A DNA stretch of 7,138 bases from an uncultured Collinsella sp. (GTDB lineage Bacteria; Actinomycetota; Coriobacteriia; Coriobacteriales; Coriobacteriaceae): contig USJB01000062.1 of NCBI GenBank assembly GCA_900554905.1, forward strand, positions 1 to 7,138. The letters are read 5' to 3'. The translations under genes were made by a program, and so were the position numbers. The notes below the pieces were generated by a model. It was not told the origin of the DNA and made no database searches. It was given only the letters and a program-made list of their open reading frames with translations. Within the stretch, counting starts at the first letter, position 1. Every line of letters starts with the position of its first letter. Positions 1-5,721 of the stretch are shown here, one piece after another.

Positions 1-588
1 GGCAAAGGAACCGGCACCGGCGATGGGGTCGCCGGAATACAGCGCCTCGCGACGCAGCATGGCGCCCCAACCGCGCATGGGGCGTGTGCCCGTCAGTGCA
101 CGCATGCGTAAAATCGCCCGCATAAGCGTGGGATGAAGCATCGAGCGGCCGCGCTCGATATCGCCCGGGAACTCCTCAAAGACCACGTAGCGGCGCTCGA
201 ATTGCTTGAGCTCCGGTTTGTCCTCGCGCTCGCGCCAATAGACCGCCTCGTCGTAAAAACTCAGCCGCTCCTGCACGCTCGCACGCTCGGCTTTGAGCCC
301 GGCAATCTGTTCGTCGAGCGCCTGCACCCGCGAGCGCAGGTGGTCGGTCATCTCTCCAATGTCGAACGTCGAGGTCAGGCGGTCAATCTCGTCGAGCTCC
401 AGCCCCAAGTCGCGCAACATGCAAATCAGGCGCATAAGCGGAATCTGCGTGGGCGAATAGAAACGGTAGCCTTTTTCGTTAACCACGGCGGGTTTAAACA
501 GACCGATCTTGTCGTAGTAGATGAGCGTTTGGCGCGAAACATTAAACAAGCTCGCCATCTCGCTAATCGCATACATACCCGTCTGCAT
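1..588 (-). CDS. MerR-family transcriptional regulator, C-terminus cut by window edge
   Basis: Reading the minus strand from an ATG at 588 gives 196 codons with no stop before base 1, so the gene runs off the left edge. The N-terminus (MYAISEMASLFNVSRQTLIY, residues 5-24) is a winged helix-turn-helix typical of MerR proteins. It is followed by YYDKIGLFKP (24-33) and the family hallmark GYRFYS (40-45), which precedes the second helical pair. Residues about 80-120 are charged and heptad-like, as expected for the dimerising antiparallel coiled coil. The remainder, with FPGD near residue 140, resembles the start of a GyrI-like effector-binding domain, but it is incomplete. GGAGG lies 4 bases before the chosen ATG; the next in-frame Met (residue 5) is badly spaced from it. 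The gene lies 80 bp downstream of ubiX in the same direction, so it may regulate the decarboxylation genes or itself. The effector is unknown; an aromatic acid is a guess from context. Confidence 0.9.
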   Translation of the reverse strand, partial: MQTGMYAISEMASLFNVSRQTLIYYDKIGLFKPAVVNEKGYRFYSPTQIPLMRLICMLRDLGLELDEIDRLTSTFDIGEMTDHLRSRVQALDEQIAGLKAERASVQERLSFYDEAVYWREREDKPELKQFERRYVVFEEFPGDIERGRSMLHPTLMRAILRMRALTGTRPMRGWGAMLRREALYSGDPIAGAGSFA

Positions 589-609
589 AGGTCCTCCCGA
601 CACACCAAA

Positions 610-635
610 GCCCGCCGCCCACAGGGGCAGCGGGC
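610..635 (-). terminator. GC-rich hairpin between ubiX and the MerR gene, weak terminator candidate
   Basis: GCCCGCCGCCC at 610-620 pairs with GGGCAGCGGGC at 625-635, giving 10 of 11 pairs (C616/A629 mismatched) around a 4-base loop. On the minus strand the stem is followed only by TTTGG, so the U-run is poor. It may partly end the operon after ubiX. It sits only 21 bp before the MerR start codon, so any MerR promoter must lie upstream of it or within ubiX, and the hairpin would be in the MerR leader. I saw no convincing -10/-35 pair here. Confidence 0.4.
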
Positions 636-668
636 TCAAACACTACTCGTATCCTACCCTAAAGATGC

Positions 669-1247
669 CTATGACCAGCGCTTATAGTTTTCGCACGACA
701 CGCCAACAGCTTCGAGCGCCTTGGCGGCGATGTGATGCACTGCATCGTCGAGCGTGGCGGGGCCGTTGTAAAACGTGAGCATGGACGGCATGAGCATGAC
801 GCCCGGCACGCGCGCCAGGCGCGCCATGTTGTCGACATGGATCGCACTGAAGGGCGTCTCGCGCACCATGAGCACCAGGCGGCGCTGCTCTTTCATCTGC
901 ACGTCGGCCGCACGCAGCAACAGGTTTTCGCTGTAGCCGCTCGCAATGCCGGCGAGCGTCTTCATGGAGCAGGGCGCCACAATCATGCCGGCGACCGGAT
1001 AGGTGCCACTTGCGATGGCAGCGCCGATGTTCTTGTTGTCGTAGACCACATCGGCATGCGCGGCAAACTCGTCGAGCGTCATGCCGAGCTCCTGCTCGAT
1101 GGTGATCTCTCCCCCGCGCGTGACGACAAGCGCCGACTCGGCACCGGCCTGGCGCAGGCACTTGAGACACTCGAGGCCCAGCGCAGCGCCGCTGGCACCA
1201 GAAACGCCAACGACAATGCGACGGGAACGGACAGAAGACTCAGGCAT
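669..1247 (-). CDS. ubiX: UbiX/LpdB-type flavin prenyltransferase
   Basis: This 192-residue protein matches UbiX/Pad1/LpdB over its whole length. The family joins a dimethylallyl group to FMN N5 and C6, making the prFMN cofactor used by UbiD decarboxylases. Visible signatures are the Rossmann-like FMN loop GVSGASG (14-20), the core APCSMKTLAGIASG (91-104), and K119 and R129-E130 in MKEQRRLVLMVRETPFS. These last residues sit at a constant offset of 10 from the catalytic Lys129, Arg139 and Glu140 that I recall for Pseudomonas UbiX. A Tyr at 160 probably corresponds to the C-terminal active-site Tyr. The start has AAGGAG 5 bases upstream. The gene begins 33 bp after the ubiD stop with no terminator between, so the two should be one transcript. 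Next to an LpdC-like UbiD it is best read as the LpdB equivalent. No residue looks lost and the length is normal. Confidence 0.95.
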   Translation of the reverse strand: MPESSVRSRRIVVGVSGASGAALGLECLKCLRQAGAESALVVTRGGEITIEQELGMTLDEFAAHADVVYDNKNIGAAIASGTYPVAGMIVAPCSMKTLAGIASGYSENLLLRAADVQMKEQRRLVLMVRETPFSAIHVDNMARLARVPGVMLMPSMLTFYNGPATLDDAVHHIAAKALEAVGVSCENYKRWS

Positions 1248-1280
1248 GACAACTCCTTAGCTATTTGATAGGGCTACTTA

Positions 1281-2768
1281 CTAGAAGGCGAGCTCGGCGG
1301 CCCACTTCTCTTCATCGATCTCCATGAACTGCGAGCGGATGAAGTTCTTCTTGAGGTTGAACGGAACCGTGCAGTCGAAGATGGCCTTGCAGGCGATGCC
1401 GTGCTCGCGAATCGAAGGATCGAACGCGGGGTCGTTGGACGGATCGAGCACGTGGCAGTGGCAACCGGGGATGGTGATGAGGTCCACGTCGGCCTGGAAG
1501 CGCGTGGTCATGGCCCACATCACGTCGCTCATATCGAAGATATCGACATCCTCGTCAACAAGGATGACGTGCTTGAGCTCGGAGAACGCCGAGAAGGCAA
1601 GCATGGCGGCGTTGCGCTGACGGCCCTCGTCATTTTTGCTCGACTTCTTGAACTGCATGATGGCAACGAACTTGCCGCCGCCGCAGGGAGCGGCGTGGAC
1701 GTTGAGCAGGCGGCCCGGGATGGCGGTCTCGACCATCTTGTAGATGGAAGCCTCGGTGGGGATGCCGGCCATGGACACGTGCTCGTGCGAAGGGCCGATG
1801 CAGCTCTCCATGATGGGGTTGACACGCGTGGTGACGGCGGTGATCTTGATCACCGGGCAGACCTTGGCGCCGCCGGTGTAACCGGGGAACTCGGGCATGG
1901 CGTAGCCGTGGCCGTTGACATCCTCGTTGATGGTCTCGTCGTGCATGAGGTAGCCCTCGAGCACGTACTCGGCATTGGCAATGCACTTCTGCGGAACGGT
2001 GACGCAGTCGGCAAGCTCGACGGCGTGGCCGCGCAGGGCACCGGCGATCTGCAGCTCGTTGAAGCCGAGCGGCGTGGTGGGAGCCTCGAAGCCGCAGCAC
2101 ATGTACACGGCGGGGTCCAGACCGATGGAGATGGAGATGGGCATGTCCTCGCCGCGCTGGCAGTACTCGTCAAAGAACGCGCCCAGGTGACGGCTGCCCG
2201 GGGTGATCCACATGGCAAGCTTGTCCTTGTCGACGCAGGAGAAGCGGTGGATGGTCACGTCGGACTGGGTGCCATCGGGGCTCGTGCCGTAGGCGAGGCC
2301 CATGGTGATGTAGGGGCCACCGTCGACGGGCGTGTTGGTGGGAGCGGGAACGATCTTGCGCAGGTCAAAGCCCTCGTCGGTCGCCTTGTACACGACCTCC
2401 TGGCAGTCGACGTGCTTGCCCTCGGCGATCTGCTCAGGGGCGATCAGGTTCTCGAAGCGCTTGCCGATCTCGAGGCCCAGATGCTCCTCGTCCAGATCGA
2501 GCAGGGCGGCAACGCGCTTGCGGCTGGCAAGCATGCCGATGCAGACCTTGGCGTCGTCAAAGCCCTTGACGTTGTTGAAGACCATCGCCGGGCCCTCTTT
2601 GGTCGGACGCATGACGGTGCCGCCGGCACCGACGTGACGGTAGACGCCCGAGACCTCGGCATCGGGATCGACCTGGGTGTCGGTCTCGAGCAGCTGGCCC
2701 GGCATCTCGCGCAAAAAGTCGAGCGCGGAACGCAGGTCGTGAATCTGGGAAGCATCGGTAGTGGACAT
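1281..2768 (-). CDS. UbiD-family prFMN-dependent decarboxylase, LpdC (gallate/protocatechuate decarboxylase)-like
   Basis: A full-length 495-residue UbiD-family enzyme; the family reversibly decarboxylates aromatic or unsaturated acids using prFMN, Mn2+ and K+. Segments closely resemble what I recall of Lactiplantibacillus plantarum LpdC: GVYRHVGAGGTVMRPTKEGP (41-60), FNNVKGF (64-70), VYKATDEGFDLRK (126-138), APTNTPVDGGPYIT (142-155), SDVTIHR (169-175), GSRHLGAFFDEY (191-202) and PSHEHVSMAGIPTEAS (326-341). AEYVLEG (266-272), with E267 and E271, is the conserved acidic catalytic segment. VDEDVDIFDMSDVMWAMTTR (404-423) is the usual C-terminal family motif. The start has AAGGAG 6 bases upstream. 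UbiX follows 33 bp downstream, providing the cofactor, and an anion permease precedes it. The substrate is probably a hydroxylated benzoate such as gallate or protocatechuate. Family similarity alone does not prove this; other phenolic acids, or the carboxylation direction, remain possible. Confidence 0.95.
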   Translation of the reverse strand: MSTTDASQIHDLRSALDFLREMPGQLLETDTQVDPDAEVSGVYRHVGAGGTVMRPTKEGPAMVFNNVKGFDDAKVCIGMLASRKRVAALLDLDEEHLGLEIGKRFENLIAPEQIAEGKHVDCQEVVYKATDEGFDLRKIVPAPTNTPVDGGPYITMGLAYGTSPDGTQSDVTIHRFSCVDKDKLAMWITPGSRHLGAFFDEYCQRGEDMPISISIGLDPAVYMCCGFEAPTTPLGFNELQIAGALRGHAVELADCVTVPQKCIANAEYVLEGYLMHDETINEDVNGHGYAMPEFPGYTGGAKVCPVIKITAVTTRVNPIMESCIGPSHEHVSMAGIPTEASIYKMVETAIPGRLLNVHAAPCGGGKFVAIMQFKKSSKNDEGRQRNAAMLAFSAFSELKHVILVDEDVDIFDMSDVMWAMTTRFQADVDLITIPGCHCHVLDPSNDPAFDPSIREHGIACKAIFDCTVPFNLKKNFIRSQFMEIDEEKWAAELAF

Positions 2769-2790
2769 GGCGTGCTCCTTTCGGGAGAGT

Positions 2791-2815
2791 GCCCGACGGC
2801 GGTGTGCCGCCGGGC
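2791..2815 (-). other. Intercistronic hairpin ahead of ubiD
   Basis: GCCCG (2791-2795) pairs with CGGGC (2811-2815), and after one mismatch CGGC (2797-2800) pairs with GCCG (2806-2809), around a 5-base loop. The hairpin lies 22 bp upstream of the ubiD start codon in the 142-bp permease-ubiD gap and has no U-run on the minus strand. It may be an mRNA-stability or processing element. A smaller GGCTG/CAGCC hairpin lies at about 2882-2895 just after the permease stop. I saw no clear promoter in this gap, so ubiD is probably transcribed from upstream of the permease. Confidence 0.4.
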
Positions 2816-2910
2816 GGGGTAACGTAATGGGGCCACGGCGCTCACAAATGGAGCGCTCGACCGCTCGAAGTTCAAGTGCTTGGCTGCTTACAGCCGGAAC
2901 GCCCGACCGC

Positions 2911-4368
2911 TTACATCAGGCCAAAGAGGTGGAACCAGGCAGCCTCGACCAGCACGACGACAAAGACGACCGCGGTGAGGGGGATGCCCATGTGCATGGC
3001 CTCTTTGGAGGTGTAGCCGCCGGCGTCCTTGCCCTCGCCGATAAGGATCGGCAGGTTATGGAACGGCAGGATGTAGTGGATGTTGATGGACGTGAAGACG
3101 ATGAGCGCCACGGCGAGCGGGCTCACGCTGGAGCCGGCGGCAAAGTTGATGAACGCCGGCACGCACACGCCGAGCACGGCCATGACCGAGCCCATGAACA
3201 TGTGGATGATCATGGAAAGCGCGGCGACGAGCAGGGCGAACAGGAAGATGTTCTCGGGCACGGAGCTGGGGAGCACGACGTCGGCGATCCAGGCGTTCAT
3301 GCCGGTGGCACCGCCCACGGAGCCCACAGCCATGGCGGCCGTCAGGAACATGAGGGACTTGATGTCGACAGCGTTCCAGCTGGCGGGGGTGAGGACTTCG
3401 CCAATGATGGGCATGGCGAGAGCGACACCAATGGCCAGGGTGACCCAGCCGATGTAATCGCCCGAAACGGTGAGCCACAGCGCGATGGCGATGACAAGCC
3501 ACACGATGGTGCGGATCTCTTTGACGGAGAGCTTGCCGAGCGCGGCCTGCTTGGCCACGATCTGCTCGCGATCGTAGACGAGCTCCTTGCTGGGCTTAAA
3601 GAGGAAGAGGCCCAAGAACAGGGTGCACAGCAGCGCGACCAGCATAGGCACGCTCATGTACAGGAACCAGTCGACGAAGGACGGGCTCATGCCGCCGGCC
3701 TCGGCACTGTACTGTGCAACGAGGGGGTTGAGCGTGGAGTCGCCCGTCAGGAAGAACATGGAGCCCGGGGCGGCAGCGGCAAACACGAGGAAGCCGAGCT
3801 TGCCCTTGTCGTCGTCACCGTAGCCGGCGGACTCGGCGATGACCGAGACGACGGCGAGGATGAGGAAGGCGCGGGGGAACGGATGCGGGATCAGCAGCGA
3901 CAGCACAAAGGTGAGCGCGAAAATCGAGATGATGAGCGACTTGGCGTCGCGCACGAACTTGAGCATGAACGCGTAGGCGATACGCTCGCCCAGGCCCGAC
4001 TCCTTGACCGCGCTGGCGATGAGGTAGGCGCCGATGACGAGCCACATGGTGGCCTTGGTCCACGAGCTAAACGTAGAGGCGACCGTCGCCGAAATGCTCG
4101 CGGCGCCCGTGTCGTCCACGCACACCTTGAACAGGACGAGCAGCGCGCAGTAGAGCAGGCCCACAAAGCCCGGCTGTGCCACGCCACATGCCCAGAACAC
4201 CACCGTGGCGAGCGTCAGTGCCAGACAGGTCTGACCGCCGACCGTGAGCTCGACCGTCGAGCTCAGCTCCGCCAAAGGAAGAAACTTCACCAGCAAAAAG
4301 ACAACGATACCCAGCACAAAGCCAATTTCGCGCTTGGTGATCTTAAACGCCTTCTTTTCCGCTTCCAT
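2911..4368 (-). CDS. DASS/SLC13-like anion permease, candidate aromatic-carboxylate importer
   Basis: A very hydrophobic 485-residue inner-membrane protein with a short charged N-terminus (MEAEKKAFKITKRE), about 11-12 membrane segments and a cytoplasmic-looking loop near residues 258-285. The fold resembles SLC13/DASS transporters: two repeated halves, each with a re-entrant loop, and a typical ending LPFHNLPILIGEGKDAGGYT (434-453) followed by EAMHMGIPLT. The canonical SNT ion/substrate motifs are not seen: the first half has LIPHPFPRAF (159-168) and the second has HMFMGSVMAV (389-398) at the expected places. The substrate may therefore differ from di- or tricarboxylates. The start codon is preceded by AAAGGTGGGGAG, so the Shine-Dalgarno match is good. 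It lies directly upstream of ubiD/ubiX, so uptake of the acid decarboxylated there, or acid/phenol exchange, is the most sensible role. This is an inference from context. Confidence 0.85.
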   Translation of the reverse strand: MEAEKKAFKITKREIGFVLGIVVFLLVKFLPLAELSSTVELTVGGQTCLALTLATVVFWACGVAQPGFVGLLYCALLVLFKVCVDDTGAASISATVASTFSSWTKATMWLVIGAYLIASAVKESGLGERIAYAFMLKFVRDAKSLIISIFALTFVLSLLIPHPFPRAFLILAVVSVIAESAGYGDDDKGKLGFLVFAAAAPGSMFFLTGDSTLNPLVAQYSAEAGGMSPSFVDWFLYMSVPMLVALLCTLFLGLFLFKPSKELVYDREQIVAKQAALGKLSVKEIRTIVWLVIAIALWLTVSGDYIGWVTLAIGVALAMPIIGEVLTPASWNAVDIKSLMFLTAAMAVGSVGGATGMNAWIADVVLPSSVPENIFLFALLVAALSMIIHMFMGSVMAVLGVCVPAFINFAAGSSVSPLAVALIVFTSINIHYILPFHNLPILIGEGKDAGGYTSKEAMHMGIPLTAVVFVVVLVEAAWFHLFGLM

Positions 4369-4421
4369 CTCCCCACCTTTCTTGTTGGGGGCGCTCCGGA
4401 TTCGCAGCCACGTTGCCGCTT

Positions 4422-4452
4422 AAAAAGGGGCGCCCGTTATCGGACACCCCTT
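4422..4452 (-). terminator. Strong intrinsic terminator, attenuator-like, upstream of the permease
   Basis: On the minus strand AAGGGGTGTCCG pairs with CGGGCGCCCCTT over 12 pairs (two of them G-U), with loop ATAA, and is followed by TTTTT. On the plus-strand transcript the two wobbles become C/A mismatches and there is no U-run, so the structure was made for minus-strand RNA. It sits 53 bp before the permease start, with no promoter visible in between. It either ends transcription from the LpdD-NUDIX gene or works as an attenuator in the permease leader. A TTGACT -35-like box lies upstream at 4478-4483, but I see no good -10 at 16-18 bp. Confidence 0.75.
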
Positions 4453-4518
4453 ACGTTGCGCTGTGTTGCGGCAATACAGTCAAGCGGATTTTTTTGGATG
4501 AGAAGCGATTCCCTAGAC

Positions 4519-4585
4519 AAAAACCGTCACAACATTCGACGCTTTTCCTCGTTTTCGAGATTTTCGCCGAATGTTGTGACGGTTT
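4519..4585 (-). terminator. 18-bp-arm inverted repeat with nested hairpin and U-run
   Basis: The arm AAACCGTCACAACATTCG (4521-4538) is the exact reverse complement of 4568-4585. The 29-base loop holds a second perfect hairpin, CTCG-TTTT-CGAG (4548-4559). On the minus strand the stem ends in five Ts (4519-4523) followed by GTC, as in an intrinsic terminator, and it lies 28 bp after the LpdD-NUDIX stop codon. The long perfect arms exceed what a terminator needs, so it could also be a dispersed palindromic repeat. Confidence 0.65.
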
Positions 4586-4587
4586 GG

Positions 4588-4618
4588 ATGTGACAAAGGG
4601 ACTGTCCCTTTGTCACAT
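4588..4618. repeat. 31-bp palindrome, copy A
   Basis: The arm ATGTGACAAAGGGAC (4588-4602) is followed by a central T (4603) and its perfect reverse complement (4604-4618). The neighbouring bases do not pair and are not shared with copy B at 5633-5663, so 31 bp is the whole unit. Copies A and B differ at one base. The stop codon of the LpdD-NUDIX gene (TGA, 4615-4613) and its last Met codon lie inside this copy. Only 2 bp separate it from the 18-bp-arm inverted repeat. Confidence 0.9.
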
Positions 4619-5560
4619 AGCGAGGGCCGTACGGATGGATGGGTCGCTGAGAGCCTCGCGGAGCCAGGGGGCCAGCTGCTCGGGGTGACCCTGCAGGTAG
4701 CCGTCGAGCTCGGACGGGGCCACGCGGCGCAACTCCGAGATCTCCTCTTGGTTGATATGCAGCTCGCCCGGCTCAACATGGGCAAGGTAGACCTCGCACC
4801 ATTCGCACTCGCAGCGACCGTCGCCGTGGTCCTCGCGGTACACCACGTGTCCGAGGTGCTCGAGCTGATCGGGCTCGCGTGTAATGCCGAGCTCTTCGTT
4901 GATGCGGCGCACCGTGGCGGCCGCGACGTCTTCCCCGGGGAGCGGATGGCCGGCACAGCTATCGGCCAGCACTCCGCCCCACAGTCGCTTGAGCGGACTG
5001 CGGCGACAGAGCAGCAGGCGCGCGTCTTCGCCCCGGCCCTCGACCAAAAGCGTCAGAAATGCCTGATGCAGGATGCCCTCGCCGGCATGGGCATCGATGC
5101 GGTCGACGGGGCCAAGCGCCTCGCCGGTCGCGGCATCGACCGCCACGACCTCGGCGCCCGCGCCGCCCTCATCCCAACCGGCGCGCAGGATGCGCGCGGC
5201 GGCTTCCTCAAGCGCGGCGATGAGCTCCTTGGTGGTATCGAGCACGCGCTGCAGGTCGTCCCCGCTCGCCTGTTCAACATGAAAGCCCGTGCTTGCAACT
5301 ACCGGCACGTCAAAGCGCGTGGCCAGCGCCGCCGCGATATCGTGCGCCGGGATCTCGTCTCGATGGCACGGAACGGCCAGGATGCTCACCGTCGCCGTAC
5401 GGCCGGGCTCGGGGCGCGGAATGGCCTGCGCCGTGGCGCCCAGGTGCGCAAACTCCGGCGAGCAGGCGTACACCGCCATGCCTCGCGGCGTCACCGTCAG
5501 CTGGGCCTCGAGCGTAAACTTGCCCTCGCCCACTGCAACCTTTGTCGTGTGCATACCCAT
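4613..5560 (-). CDS. Fusion of LpdD-like accessory domain and IDI-type NUDIX domain
   Basis: A 315-residue soluble protein. Residues about 7-118 resemble LpdD, the small accessory (proposed prFMN-chaperone) protein of gallate decarboxylase: FAHLGATAQAIPRP (37-50), PCHRDEI (64-70) and VVASTGFHVEQAS (87-99), then a helix. Residues about 137-305 align with type I IPP isomerase. The IDI metal ligands correspond to H158, H165, H205, E251 and E253, and the prenyl-contacting Trp to W299 (APWL). The NUDIX box runs G204-x5-E210-x7-R218-R-I-N-E-E-L-G-I226, with the Glu-to-Arg change also seen in IDI. The essential IDI Cys (CGHP) is Ala203 in SCAGHP, so isomerase activity is doubtful; hydrolysis of DMAPP to DMAP, or prenyl-donor binding, is an alternative. 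ATG at 5560 is chosen for AGGAG 5 bases upstream. The LpdD assignment is by recalled pattern; NUDIX is firm. Confidence 0.85.
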   Translation of the reverse strand: MGMHTTKVAVGEGKFTLEAQLTVTPRGMAVYACSPEFAHLGATAQAIPRPEPGRTATVSILAVPCHRDEIPAHDIAAALATRFDVPVVASTGFHVEQASGDDLQRVLDTTKELIAALEEAAARILRAGWDEGGAGAEVVAVDAATGEALGPVDRIDAHAGEGILHQAFLTLLVEGRGEDARLLLCRRSPLKRLWGGVLADSCAGHPLPGEDVAAATVRRINEELGITREPDQLEHLGHVVYREDHGDGRCECEWCEVYLAHVEPGELHINQEEISELRRVAPSELDGYLQGHPEQLAPWLREALSDPSIRTALAM

Positions 5561-5600
5561 GGGATCTCCTGTCGCCCGCGATGTACCTGAGACCATCTTC

Positions 5601-5623
5601 GCCTGTATTGCGACTATACAGGC
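5601..5623. promoter_or_regulatory. Operator-like inverted repeat over the LpdD-NUDIX -10 box
   Basis: GCCTGTAT (5601-5608) and ATACAGGC (5616-5623) are perfect 8-bp inverted arms around TGCGACT. The repeat covers the predicted -10 box and transcription start of the minus-strand promoter, a classic position for a repressor operator. The binding protein is unknown; the MerR protein encoded at 588-1 is one candidate. Confidence 0.5.
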
Positions 5624-5641
5624 AAGCTCTCCATGTGACAA
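5613..5641 (-). promoter_or_regulatory. Sigma70-like promoter of the LpdD-NUDIX gene
   Basis: Minus-strand TTGTCA (complement of 5636-5641) and TATAGT (complement of 5613-5618) each match consensus at five of six bases, with an exact 17-bp spacer. Transcription would begin near 5606 and give a leader of about 45 bases containing the AGGAG site. The -35 box lies inside palindrome copy B. Confidence 0.65.
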
Positions 5642-5663
5642 AGAGACTGTCCCTTTGTCACAT
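5633..5663. repeat. 31-bp palindrome, copy B
   Basis: The arm ATGTGACAAAGAGAC (5633-5647), central T (5648) and GTCCCTTTGTCACAT (5649-5663) match copy A at 30 of 31 bases. The single change (A at 5644) makes one mismatch in the stem. It has the same orientation as copy A, judged by the central T, and lies between the divergent LpdD-NUDIX and MFS genes. TTGTCA boxes face outwards at both ends. The one facing the MFS gene (5655-5660) has no good -10 box at 17 bp. Confidence 0.9.
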
Positions 5664-5678
5664 TCTGTTAGAGTTGCA

Positions 5679-5691
5679 GGGATTGAATCCC
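5679..5691. promoter_or_regulatory. Short palindrome in the MFS leader
   Basis: GGGATT and AATCCC are perfect 6-bp arms around a single G, 31 bp before the MFS start codon. It could be a small operator or chance. I could not place a convincing -10/-35 pair for the MFS gene nearby. Confidence 0.3.
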
Positions 5692-5721
5692 GCTTATTCA
5701 CGCGACATTGGAGTGACAACC

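Noticed and set aside
669..2768. Menaquinone biosynthesis as the role of ubiD/ubiX
   Set aside because: The UbiD resembles LpdC, and the neighbours are a permease, an LpdD-like protein and a MerR regulator rather than menaquinone genes. It is not strictly excluded without phylogeny.
1401..2822. 473-codon plus-strand open frame opposite ubiD
   Set aside because: Low-complexity Val/Gly/Asp/His composition and complete overlap with the unmistakable UbiD coding sequence on the other strand.
2761..4593. 610-codon plus-strand open frame opposite the permease
   Set aside because: It is rich in His, Asp, Glu and Arg with no fold signature, and is the antisense shadow of a GC-rich membrane-protein gene. 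The minus-strand frame is an obvious transporter with a ribosome binding site.
4413..4688. 91-codon plus-strand open frame across the palindromes
   Set aside because: It runs through the terminator and both palindromic elements into the antisense of the NUDIX gene, with no family resemblance.
4588..5663. CRISPR array suggested by repeated palindromes
   Set aside because: Only two copies exist, about 1 kb apart with a gene between them and no spacers.
5671..5693. tRNA T-arm-like sequence around GGGATTGAATCCC
   Set aside because: The loop is too short for a T-loop and no acceptor, D or anticodon arms are found around it, so it is listed only as a short palindrome.
5542..5721. ATG at 5542 as the start of the MFS protein
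   Set aside because: The extra 60 residues are encoded by the palindrome and the opposite promoter, and look unlike an MFS N-terminus. TTG 5722 has GGAG 8 bases upstream.
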